Shown one piece after another: positions 49,775-59,168 of a stretch of 64,000 nt of DNA (positions are counted from its first letter, which is position 1; every line of letters starts with the position of its first letter). A program made the translations under genes and the position numbers. This stretch comes from Zanthoxylum bungeanum (lineage: Eukaryota; Streptophyta; Magnoliopsida; Sapindales; Rutaceae): assembly GCA_019454045.1 (NCBI GenBank), contig SKCR01037646.1, positions 1-64,000 on the forward strand. The letters are read 5' to 3'. Below the pieces are notes generated by a model that saw nothing but the letters and a program-made list of their open reading frames with translations, did no database searches and had not been told where the DNA came from.

Positions 49775-49960
49775 TTATTTCTCTATTATTTTCGTGGACA
49801 AGATCCACAACTTTTGACCTTTTAGGACTTCTTTTGGTATTTTCTTTTATTTTCGTGGATAGAATCCACGACCTTTTGACCGCTCACGATTTCTTTTGTT
49901 GTTTTCTCTTATTGTCGTAGACATGATCCAGAGACTTTTTGACCTCTGACGAATTCTTTG
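49775..49960 (+). repeat. Three ~61-bp units with a small hairpin
   Basis: Units around 49790, 49851 and 49912 share a T-rich lead, then GTGGA...TCCAC (hairpin CGTGGATAGAATCCACG in the clearest copy), then CTTTTTGACC. They lie immediately upstream of the LOG-like copy. Confidence 0.7.
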
Positions 49961-50092
49961 TGGTTTAACTAGTAACCATTCGGTGGAAGATATTAGTGCA
50001 ATTATTACTCACCCCTTTTCAGGTTCTATAAATTCAGCTCAACATTTCTCTCCACAACACATCCAGATATACATCCAAGTAAGAGAAAGAAA

Positions 50093-50744
50093 ATGGAAGC
50101 AACTTCACAGCAGCGAGTTAAGCAAATTTGTGTTTTCTGTGGATCCAACACTGGTAATAAACCAGAATTCGTTGAGGCTGCAAAGAATTGGGGGAGTCAT
50201 GGCTGAGAAGAATATACACCTAATATATGGCGGTGGAAATCTGAGAATGATGGGAGTCGTTTCAAAAGCCGTTCAGGATGGTGGCGGTCATGTTTTGGGA
50301 ATCATCCCAAGACCTTTGGCGGATGAACAGTTAATTGGACCAACAAATGGAGATGAACGCATCGTATCAGGTATGTCTGAACGACTCCATGAAATGATAA
50401 ATACTATAGATGCGTTTATTGCGTTACCAGGTGGACTTGGTACCCTTGAAGAGATATTCACAGTGGCATCATGGGCGCACTTGAACATTCAATGGAAGCC
50501 CATTGGACTACTTAATGTTGAGCATTTCTTCGATTTTTTGTTTGTGTTTCTCGTGGAAGCCAATATATATGAGTTCATCACCAAATCTGTGGGAGATATT
50601 TTATTGACTGCGACAAAGGCCGAAGAGTTTATTGACCGTATCCTAGCTTTTGAACCGAAGCTCGACCCCATCCTCTCCAAATTGGACTGGACAGATAATG
50701 ATCGTGGCAAGAAGCGCAGATTGGACATTGATCTTAATCAGTGA
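50093..50744 (+). pseudogene. LONELY GUY-like cytokinin riboside 5'-monophosphate phosphoribohydrolase copy, frameshifted
   Basis: Family members release active cytokinin base from its nucleotide in the cytosol or nucleus. The natural start at 50093 gives MEATSQQ...ICVFCGSNTGNKPEF and stops after 37 codons at 50204. From about 50190 the homology continues in another frame: LIYGGGN, then GIIPRPLADE, MSERLHEMI with the conserved Arg, and the signature PGGLGTLEE at 50427-50453, to KKRRLDIDLNQ at 50744. One small indel near GGGGG at 50190-50194 explains the break. The C-terminal KKRRLDL-type end and GGLGT variant suggest the LOGL10-like branch. There are no introns, which fits a retrocopied mRNA unless the source branch lacks introns. 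A 253-codon ORF from 49983 covers the body with an unrelated N-terminus. Confidence 0.85.
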
Positions 50745-51669
50745 TGTTTCCTACTGACCAGTATTACAAGACATGGAATATTTGAAAGTTTGTGCTCTAG
50801 TTTAATTGTTGAAGAAAAAAAAAAGAGAAAAAAATGAAAAAAAAATGATAAAAGAAAGAAAAAAAAATGAGTGAGAGAAGTCTTTGATAGTTAGACATAT
50901 GTCCGGTGATGACATTGTATGCTGTAGGGAGAAACCCTAGAAACAATAAGTGCGAGACGTGCTCTCATCCGGTATTCTGAATGGATTGATCTCAGTTAGA
51001 CTCACGAGCACTTGATTACGAGATCCTAGCAGTAGAAGCCTGAGTAGTTATCGAGGTGACTAGTTGAAGAGATGATGTATTAGTGAATGACCGTTTGCCT
51101 GGGTGTCCACACTCGTTTACTGATGCTATGATATATGATATGATTGGAAATAAAGAAAAAAGTCTCTGAAATAAAAAAGAAAAAAAAAATAGACCACCTA
51201 TAACCGATAAGCGTGAAGCTACCCATGGGCGAGTATTAGGACCACCATGAGGAGAAATGCTACCTTAAAGGGTAGGTGTGTCAGAAAAAGAAAAGAGAAA
51301 AGAAATAAAAAGAGAAAATAAAAAGAAAGAGACAAAAAAAAAAGGATGAAAACCATATCATGTTGAGTATGTTGAAGTAATCACAAATATGATTAAGACA
51401 TCCAGGTTGGTTAGACCCACTGGTTCGATTCTCTGAAACGAAATCACACAAGTTGGCTTACTTAAGGACTAGGCTGCGAAAGAGCCTTAGCACACACACA
51501 CTAAGAGTCTAGTTCAGATCACCCATTCAGACGATCGGAGTTGAGTGTATCAAGTACTTTGAAGGTTCTCTGGTTTTGACACAAAGCATTCGTTGAGGAC
51601 GAAAATATGTTTAGCTATTAAGATTGTCTCGAGGAGAGCAATATAGTATGTTGAAATAAATCATTTGCA
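50745..51669 (+). mobile_element. Spacer with three A-rich blocks downstream of the LOG-like copy
   Basis: A-rich blocks lie at about 50809-50870, 51148-51190 and 51288-51345. The first begins ~65 bp after the LOG stop and could be a relic poly(A) tail. The two similar later blocks suggest that it is instead ordinary element 3' sequence. No gene is seen. Confidence 0.5.
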
Positions 51670-51816
51670 TCATTATCAATCTTTTCCGGGTATGGCATTC
51701 TGGGGGCGAGGCCCACATCATTATCAGTCTTTGCCGGGTATGGCATTTTGCGGGTTGAGGCCCACATCACTATCAGTCTTTGCCGGGTATGGCACTCTGA
51801 GGGCGAGACCCACATC
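51670..51816 (+). repeat. Tandem array A, three ~49-bp units
   Basis: Units read CATTATCAGTCTTTGCCGGG, TATGGCATTCTG, then GGGCGAGGCCCACAT, with few differences. The GCCGGGTATGGCACTC core is shared with array B. Confidence 0.85.
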
Positions 51817-51821
51817 ATCAG

Positions 51822-52208
51822 ATCAGTTCAGCCAGATACGACACTCCCGGTATGGAGACATTAGATCAGTTCAGCCAGGTATGGCACTCCGGGTATGGAG
51901 ACATTAGATCAGTTCAGCCAGGTATGGCACTCCGGGTATGGAGACATCAAATCAGTTTTGCCAGGTACGACACTCCGGGTATGGAGACATCAGATCAGTT
52001 CAGCCAGGTACGACACTCCGGGTATGGAGATATCAGATCAGTTCAGCCAGGTACGGCACTCTGGGTATGGAGACATGAGATCAGTTCAGCCAGGTATGGC
52101 ACTCCGGGTATGGAGACATGAGATCAGTTCAGCCAGGTACGGCACTCCGGGTATGGAGACATCAAATCAGTTTTGCCAGGTACGGCACTCCGGGTATGGA
52201 GATTTTCA
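51822..52208 (+). repeat. Tandem array B, nine 43-bp units
   Basis: Nine consecutive units contain ATCAGTTCAGCCAGGTATGG, CACTCCGGG and TATGGAGACATCAG. They differ by a few substitutions (GTATGG/GTACGG/GTACGA, TTCAGCC/TTTTGCC). Since 43 is not a multiple of three, the ORFs crossing the array are artefacts. Confidence 0.93.
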
Positions 52209-52265
52209 GCGACAACCCTGGGTATGAGGTTTAGCATGCCAGGTACGGAACAATCAACTCAAAAC

Positions 52266-52857
52266 GGGAACAAGACCCACAATTCAGGGAACAAGACCCT
52301 CAACACAATTCAGATAGGGAACAAGACCCTCAGCTCAACACAATTCAGATCGGGAACAAGACCCCCACCACAATTCAGATAGGGAACAATACCCTCAGCT
52401 CAACACAATTCAGATCGGGAACAAGACCCTCAGCTCAACACAATTCAGATCGGGAACAAGACCCACGGGAACAAGACCCACAACTCAATTCAGGGAACAA
52501 GACCCTCAACATAATTCAGGGAACAAGACCCTCAGCTCCAAAATGGGAACAAAACCCACGGGAACAAGACCCACAACTCAATGCAGGGAACAATACCCAC
52601 GGGAACAAGACCCACAACTCAGCTCAACACAATTCAGATCGGGAACAAGACCCACAACTCAATTCAGGGAACAAGACCCTCAACACAATTTAGATCGGGA
52701 ACAAGACCCTTAGCTCAGTTCAGGGAACAAGACCCCCACCACAATTCAATTCAGAGAACAAGACCCTCAACTCAACACAATTCAGATCGGGAACAAGACC
52801 CACAACTCAATTCAGGGAACAAGACCCTCAGCTCACTTCGGGAACAAGACCCATGGG
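52266..52857 (+). repeat. Tandem array C, ~22 units of variable length
   Basis: I count 22 copies of GGGAACAAGACCC (a few with one change), separated by 2-27 bp built from a small set of blocks: CACAACTCAATTCA, TCAGCTCAACACAATTCAG and ATC. The unit length varies by combination of these blocks. It ends ~140 bp before the polypurine tract. Confidence 0.92.
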
Positions 52858-52995
52858 TCGCAGTACCTCACCACCAAATCAATTCAGTTCGAAGCAACAG
52901 GTGAGTCAGGTGGCAGCTGGCGAGCCAGGTAAGTAAAAATGCATTGCACGTACTTAGATAGGATTGTCATTGTCACACACTGCACAAGTCCCATC

Positions 52996-53009
52996 AAAGT
53001 GGGGGCGAC
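52996..53009 (+). other. Polypurine tract of the LOG-carrying element
   Basis: AAAGTGGGGGCGAC lies directly before the 3' LTR. Confidence 0.75.
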
Positions 53010-53706
53010 TGTAGGCACTGCATTTTTGCATATCAACCCGATGAGGAGTCTCGTAAGGAGGCACTACCTTTTAAGTCGCAGAAGTCGCGGGAAACGGACG
53101 TCGGAAGAGAATAATCAAAAATTGACATTTTGTTGGATTTTTGTTCGCTCGCTTAACCTCGGGATTTGCTAATTGAGCCTCTGTATCAAAATTTATTCTC
53201 GCCCCGAACCTTAAAACCTACTCCTGTGACCATTCACCTTCCATGCACAAACATAAAATAATAAGCCACCAACCAATTAAACAAATTCAAAGAAAATCAA
53301 ACAATTAAAAGATACAAACCAATTTAATAACAATTTTCACAAAACCAAAATCAAAGAAACTACCCCACACGCATATTTCCATCAACCAAACCAAACACAA
53401 AAGGCCAAGCTCCTCACAATCAACAAACCTCCATTTCCTATCCTCCACAAATCAAACAAACACTAGCCAACAAGTCAACAAACCCATACCCTACCCATGA
53501 CAAAACCCGCTCACCTAAAATCTATTTCACCTAAACAAAACCAAACAAAAACAACTCCATTTCCTTCCCTCACCCACGTGAACCTCCACCCAAAATTGAA
53601 CAAACCCTCTCTTCAATCACCGAAAGTTCATTTGTTTTGTACCATTTTTCTTCCTCAAATTCCTCCTTCATTTCCTCCTCCATGATTGCCCCCCATCATG
53701 CCTACA
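53010..53706 (+). mobile_element. 3' LTR of the LOG-carrying element, short
   Basis: It begins TGTAGGCACTG and shares ~200 bp with the 5' LTR at moderate identity. A G-poor stretch follows, and it ends CATGCCTACA before the GCTAT duplication. At 697 bp it is about a quarter of the 5' LTR and lacks the 47.0-47.8 kb part. Confidence 0.75.
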
Positions 53707-54940
53707 GCTATCAATAGTGAGATTGATTTTATCCTACAAAACCATACTTTGGAGTTGGTTGATCTTCCTCCAGGCTGTAAGCCACTGGGCTACAAATGGA
53801 TTTTCAAACTAAAGATGAAACTGGATAGATAAGTACAAGGCTACACTTGTCATAAAAGGTTATAGATAAAAATAAGGTCTTGATTACTTTGATACATATT
53901 CACTAGTGACCTGTATCACGTCAATATGAATGCTCATAGCTATAACATCTATTTTTTGTCTTGAAATACATCAAATGGATGTGAAGATGACATTCTTAAA
54001 TAGTGAATTGGATGAAGAAATTTACATCGAACAACCAGAAGGTTTCAATGTTCCTGGACAATAATAGAAAGTGTGCAAACTTGCAAAATCCTTATATGAA
54101 TTAAAACAAGCACCTAAATGATGGCATGAAAAATTTGACAAATAGATGTTGTCAAGTGGGTTCAAAAGCAATGAGTATAAGTGTGTATACACTAAATAAA
54201 CTCAAAAAGGATATGTCATTCGGTGTCTCTACGTAAACGATATGCTGATAATTGGTAGTGATCATGAGATGATCCAGTCTAGTAAAAAAGTATTGACAAC
54301 CAAATTTGATATGAAAGATTTAGGAGTAACTGATGTGATCTTAGGAATTAAGATTTCCAGAACATCAGAGGGGTACATATTTTCTCAGGCTAATTATATT
54401 GAGAAGATACTTGAGAAATATAATAAATGAGATCTAAATATGGCTAAAACTCATGTGGAGCTAACTCTTCACTTATCAAAGACTACTGGCTCAAGCGTAT
54501 CGCAATTATAATATTTGAGAATCATCGGAAGTCTGATGTATCTCACAAATTGCACACGATTAGATATCATTCAAGCTGTAAACATGTTTAGTAGATATAC
54601 GAGTAATCCAGGACATAACCACTGGAAAGCCATAGTAAGAGTTTTGAGCTATTTAAGAGAAACTTCAAAATATGGTCTGCATTATACGAGATATCATGTT
54701 GTTCTAGAGGGATACAATGATGCTAGCTAGATATCTGTATAGTGATTCCAAATCCACGAGTGGATTTATTTTCACACTTGATGGTGCAGCTGTGTCATGA
54801 AAATCCTAGAGGCAATAGTGTATTGCCCGGTCTACTATGGAATCTGAATTTATAACATTAGACAAAACAGCAGAAGAAACGGAATGGCTTCGAAATTTCC
54901 TAAAGGATATTCCAAATTGGCCAAAACCAGTGCCAGCCAT
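53707..54940 (+). pseudogene. Copia-4 Pol, reverse transcriptase and start of RNase H
   Basis: Homology resumes exactly after the target duplication: INSEIDFILQNH, LELVDLPPGCKPLGYKWIF. It continues with QMDVKMTFLNSELDEEIY and EQPEGFNVPG. The catalytic box reads YVNDMLIIG near 54232, with one of the two essential Asp residues changed to Asn. Then come [28 protein letters not shown] and RNase H ESEFITLDKTAEETEWL near 54839. It stops at PKPVPAI, where the solo LTR sits. There are about a dozen stops. Confidence 0.88.
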
Positions 54941-55871
54941 TGTAACACCCGATAATCCCAGCGACCTATACGTTACCAGAGGTCGACGACTATTACGTTA
55001 TCAGAGGCATGATACATGATGAAAATCATGTTTAAACATGTATGTGCTCATGGAAAGACTTCTTGGACATTCGACAAATTCCCTTGCAATTTCGATGTGG
55101 AACTTAGCTTACATTCTATTCCGAACAGCCCTTAGTATTTGAGGCATAGCATTTTCATATGATTTCCAATTTTTATGCATTTTATACCGTCGGAAAGATA
55201 AGACCAAGACGACTTCCATATTGTATATTTTTCCAAATTTGAATCATAAGCATGTCAAAAATCGTGAATACCAGAGCTAGTATAGTAAATTCGGGAATAA
55301 ACTAGAATAATGTGATATGGCAAAATGTGGACCATTTATTTGCAAAAAAAAAAAAAATCATCTCTATGCACTATAAATATCAAACAATATCCATCTTCTT
55401 ATATTTCCCATAAGGCAAGAATTTGACTCCCATATAACCTAAAAAAATTCTTCATTTTATCATGCCAAAGGTGAAGGAAAATTGATGATTTCAAGATTCA
55501 TTCATGCAACATTATAGGCAGGAATCCCAAGTTCTTTGACGAAATGAAACAGGGCCAGTCAGATTCCAAAATCAGTGAGTGGACACTTTTTCTTTAAGTT
55601 GATTTTTTTACGTGATATTGTTTTAAATATCAGATTTACCTTTCCACATTTAGGGCATTAGCCAAATCTACTCTCAAATTATTTTGATGTAGAATGCTTT
55701 GAGAAATAATTTAGAAAAAAAAAAGATGATTTCAAAAGTATGATTTCAGTGATTTCGGTGCATGGGGAAAAAACACCTCAGTATGTAACTTGACTCAGAT
55801 ATGGAATTGACGAATTCAGATATCGTGTGCACACGTAGTTCAGGACTAGGGATGAGAGATGCCCTTAGATC

Positions 55872-56823
55872 TAGACCCGGCCAAGGTTCCGGTTCGGAAC
55901 TGGAACCGAATCGGTTGGAACCGGACGGTTCCGGTTCCAACCGGTTCCGGAACCGAACCGGAACCTAACCGGTTCGGTTAGGGTTCTCACCCTGACCGAA
56001 CCGGTTGGAACCGCTGGAACCGAACGGTTCCAACCGGAACCAAAAGTAAAAAAAAAAATTATTTACTTGGAACCGTAAGGTTCCACAAGTAAATCTCAAT
56101 TTTTTTATTAATATTAATGAGGTTTAAAATTGCAATACTAAAACATGAATGTCCACATCCTTTTTATAACCAACTCTTGGTTATTGACTTCTTTATATAA
56201 GCGATGTGGGACACAATAGCCAAGTAACAAATATCTCACATCGCTTATATGAAGAAAACACTAGCCAATAGTTGGCTATAAAAAGGATTATATGATAAAA
56301 GAATTTTATAAAAAATAATTCTATGAAAATGATGTGATAGTTTGAAAAAACATTACGATTCCACAAGTAAATCTCAATTTTTTTATTAATATTAATGAGG
56401 TTTAAAATTGCAATACTAAAACATGAATGTCCACATCCTTTTTATAACCAACTCTTGGTTATTGACTTCTTTATATAAGCGATGTGGGACACAATAGCCA
56501 AGTAACAAATATCTCACATCGCTTATATGAAGAAAACACTAGCCAATAGTTGGCTATAAAAAGGATTATATGATAAAAGAATTTTATAAAAAAGAATTCT
56601 ATGAAAATGATGTGATAGTTTGAAAAAACATTACGATTATAGAATTTTTTTTCTATTTTTTAAAATTTATTATTAAAAAAAAAACAAAAGGGGAACCGTA
56701 ACCGAACCGGAACCGACCGGTTCGGTTTCGGTTCGGTTTACGATTCCGGTTCCACACTTGTGGAATTGGGAATCGGCCGGTCGGTTCGGTTTTAAACCGG
56801 AACCGAACTGCTGGCCGGGTCTA
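55872..56823. mobile_element. hAT-type MITE, 952 bp
   Basis: The perfect 12-bp terminal inverted repeats are TAGACCCGGCCA and TGGCCGGGTCTA. The 8-bp target duplication CTTAGATC is at 55864-55871 and 56824-56831, and eight bases are diagnostic of hAT. Subterminal regions are rich in GGTTCCGGTTC/GAACCGGAACC in both orientations. There is no transposase. The core is a tandem duplication (56081-56637). Confidence 0.9.
56081..56637. repeat. 278-bp tandem duplication with a long hairpin in each copy
   Basis: Copies at 56081-56358 and 56359-56637 are almost identical. Each contains inverted arms from CCTTTTTATAACCAACTC through TATAAGCGATGTGGGAC to the complementary CACATCGCTTATATGAAG and TTGGCTATAAAAAGG. 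This gives a ~55-bp-arm stem. Confidence 0.88.
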
Positions 56824-56886
56824 CTTAGATCCTAGTTTCAGAGTCTGGTGGGTAGCATAGATCCGCACCCCGGCTCTAGATTGTGG

Positions 56887-57095
56887 CTTGGGGGACGGTG
56901 ATACGTAACGCCCTAAGACCACCAGATTTCAAGGCTAGTGGGACGGTGATATGTAACTCCCCTAGACCCTAGTTTCAGAGACAGATATTGGTATGCTTTT
57001 AGGGACGGTGATACGTAACGCCCCAATGTCATGGATTTTCACTCCTGGCTCTAGTTAGGCGTATGGGGGTACGGCGATACGTAACGCCCCCATGC
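56887..57095. repeat. Inverted counterpart of the hairpin array
   Basis: Four cores of the type GACGGTGATACGTAACGCC lie near 56893, 56942, 57003 and 57069. They have complementary arms such as GTGGCTTGGG/CCCTAAGACCAC and CGTATGGGGG/CCCCCATGCG. Same family as 17779-18060. Confidence 0.7.
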
Positions 57096-57791
57096 GTTAG
57101 GTTTTTCAGAAACAGACAATTCAGTGATAGTTTTCAGAGAGATATTTGCAGAAAAAGATTTTCAGAAAACAGATGTTGTATAAATGGCATTTCAAAGATA
57201 AGTTTTCTATAGACATGATTTTCGAAATGGATAAGAGTTATGAAAGAATTTTCAAGAAAGCTCAGTTTTACAGAAAGGATTAAGAGTTTTCAGAAGAATC
57301 AGGTTTCTTAAAGTGATTTTCGACTTCAGAACTATGAGATTTCAATTAAGCAGTTCAGTTTCAGATTTAACCTGTCCACTTACTTAGATCATTCAAACAA
57401 TCTAACCCCCCACTCCCAGTTTCTTTGTTTTGCAGGTCACCCAGAGGATGAGCTCGATAGGATGGATACTGATGGCAGTCATTAGGGTGTTCGGTCCACT
57501 AGGTCTAGTCAGTGATAGAATCTGATCATGTCAAATAAAGTTCAGCCCCAAAATTTGTAAAGTAAATTTGTGTATAAGTATTTTGTATAGAGTTATTAAG
57601 ATAAATAATGTTCAGTATTTAGTCGTGTGTATTTGTTTTTAATCGTATGTCATGGATTTGGGCAATGATCCATATATGAGATTATATTTGAAAAGAGTGT
57701 CAGTGTTGTTCAGAGTTAGAAAGTCAGAGGCTTAGGGGGATAATAAGACATATTCCCTGTCGGTAGCATCTCCCGGATTGGGGATGTTACA

Positions 57792-58608
57792 GCTATAAGC
57801 ATACATTATAGTAGTCAACTGGCTATTGGGAGAGCCCAAATATAATTTATAATGATAAGTCTCGACATATATGTCGAAGACACAATACCATAAGGCAACT
57901 GCTCTCAAGCGACATAATTTCAATAGATTATGTCAAATCGAAGGAAATCCTAGTGGATCCACTTACTAAAGGTTTACCTAGAGAACAAGTTGAGAAGTCA
58001 TCGATGGGAATGAGCTTGAAGCCTATAAAATAAGAATTATCACTGTGGAAACCCGACCTAGCTGACTGGAGATCCCAATATCTAGGTCAAAAGGGACAAC
58101 TGAAACTCTATGCAATTCAAAAACAAGCACTGTAGAGTTGTATACTTTTTCCCATTCCTATAATGACGCATAGTGCTATTTTTTAAGGTTAGGATAAGTT
58201 AAGGCTTTTAATGATCACTGTATTAGGAGAATAGTCCTAATGGGGGTAAAGGCAAGTTACCTCTTTATAGTAGATCACTTATTTCAAGTAAGAAGTGAGG
58301 CCACTTCCATGGAATTTTTAAAGGCTGAATTCTCTAAAGTACTTGATGAATCCATGATCGTTTTTCATGGCCAAATTGAACAAAACCGTAGAACGGGAAA
58401 TGGTTGAAGTGAAGCTGTGTGTTGGCAATTGTCTTGGTTTACACCAATAGCGGAACAGTTCACGACTATGGGTCACTAGTTCACCAAGTAAATTCGATTG
58501 TCATTCACTAGGAAAGGTTCAAGGTGAAAACTACTTATTCCGATGCAATTTTATTTCAAGAAAACTCTCTCAAGTGTTTGCATTAATATTTAGAAAATTA
58601 TGGGAGAT
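57792..58608 (+). pseudogene. Copia-4 RNase H C-terminus, 3' non-coding part and polypurine tract
   Basis: After the solo LTR the sequence continues YSSQLAIGRAQ and then, in other frames, SRHICRRHNTIR and IMSNRRKSW-type remnants of the copia C-terminus. The 3' non-coding part follows. A polypurine tract, TTATGGGAGAT, lies at about 58598-58608 next to the LTR. Confidence 0.75.
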
Positions 58609-59168
58609 TGTAATAAATTTTCTAAATATTGAAATGTATATATATGAAATGAATGGGTATGATCTTCATTTATAAGAAAAGACTCAACCCTTGGGATCAA
58701 AAGGGTTCATTGGAAAGTCATGATTCCTAAAGGGGTGTACACTTTGACATAATGGTACCTTTTAGAAGACAACTCTCCATGTCTATAAATAAAGGCAATG
58801 GGTTCTCATTTTCTTAACTCAATTTTTCCATTAATTCTCTTATAAGTCTTAGGCATATTAGAAAGTTTAAGGTTCTTTCATATTTGAGAGAGTTCCACCA
58901 TTTTGTCCAAGTTCAAGTTCTTGAAGAAAAGAGTCTCCCTTCTATAAGAAGCAATCAAGTTATCCCGAGAGAACGTTAGCCATAAGAAATCCGTAGAGCA
59001 CCGAGGTATGGCTAATAAGTTCTTAAGGACAGTAAAAACTCGACTTGGTTTATGCTTTTCTTCTTTTACCATAAATTAATTTCAGGTTTGTCTAAGACCT
59101 TTGATATATATGATGCATGCATGATAATTTTTGTTGATTATTGATCTTTATTAATTATGCATGTTTAA
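58609..59168 (+). mobile_element. Copia-4 3' LTR, truncated on the right
   Basis: TGTAATAAATTTTC aligns with the LTR at 40989. Homology ends at ATGCATGTTTAA, where a Ty3-type LTR starts, so its remainder is displaced. Confidence 0.8.

Larger units (their letters stand above)
45050..53706 (+). mobile_element. Tat-like Ty3 element carrying a LOG-like gene copy
   Basis: Both ends start with TGTAGGCACTG plus a shared ~200 bp (45050 and 53010). The target duplication GCTAT is at 45045-45049 and 53707-53711, and it splits one copia codon series cleanly. Inside, in order, are a primer-binding region, a short Gag-like start, the C-terminal tail of a Ty3 polyprotein, intron-like spacer modules, a three-copy repeat, the LOG-like copy, A-rich spacers, three tandem-repeat arrays, a polypurine tract and a short 3' LTR. 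Protease, reverse transcriptase and RNase H are absent, so the element is non-autonomous. Confidence 0.82.
54941..57791 (+). mobile_element. Solo LTR of the Gypsy-A family
   Basis: It runs from TGTAACACCCG to GGGGATGTTACA, flanked by GCCAT (54936-54940) and GCTAT (57792-57796), a 5-bp target duplication with one change. It is the inverted counterpart of 17404-18938 plus 6696-7041. Without the hAT insertion it is ~1.89 kb. There is no internal region or second LTR, so it fits loss by LTR-LTR recombination. Confidence 0.88.

Noticed and set aside
50809..50870. Poly(A) tail proving mRNA retrocopying of the LOG sequence
   Set aside because: The position is suggestive, but two similar A-rich blocks at 51148 and 51288 indicate a general property of the element, so I do not count it as proof.
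51852..52227. Repetitive ORFs suggesting a repeat protein
   Set aside because: The 43-bp unit is not a multiple of three, so the reading cycles through frames; it is a DNA tandem array.
51822..52857. CRISPR-like repeat/spacer array
   Set aside because: Units are directly tandem with related spacers, lie in a plant retrotransposon, and there are no cas genes.
56195..56560. Possible snRNA gene from the GTCCCACATCG motif
   Set aside because: TATA spacing is wrong and no snRNA body follows.
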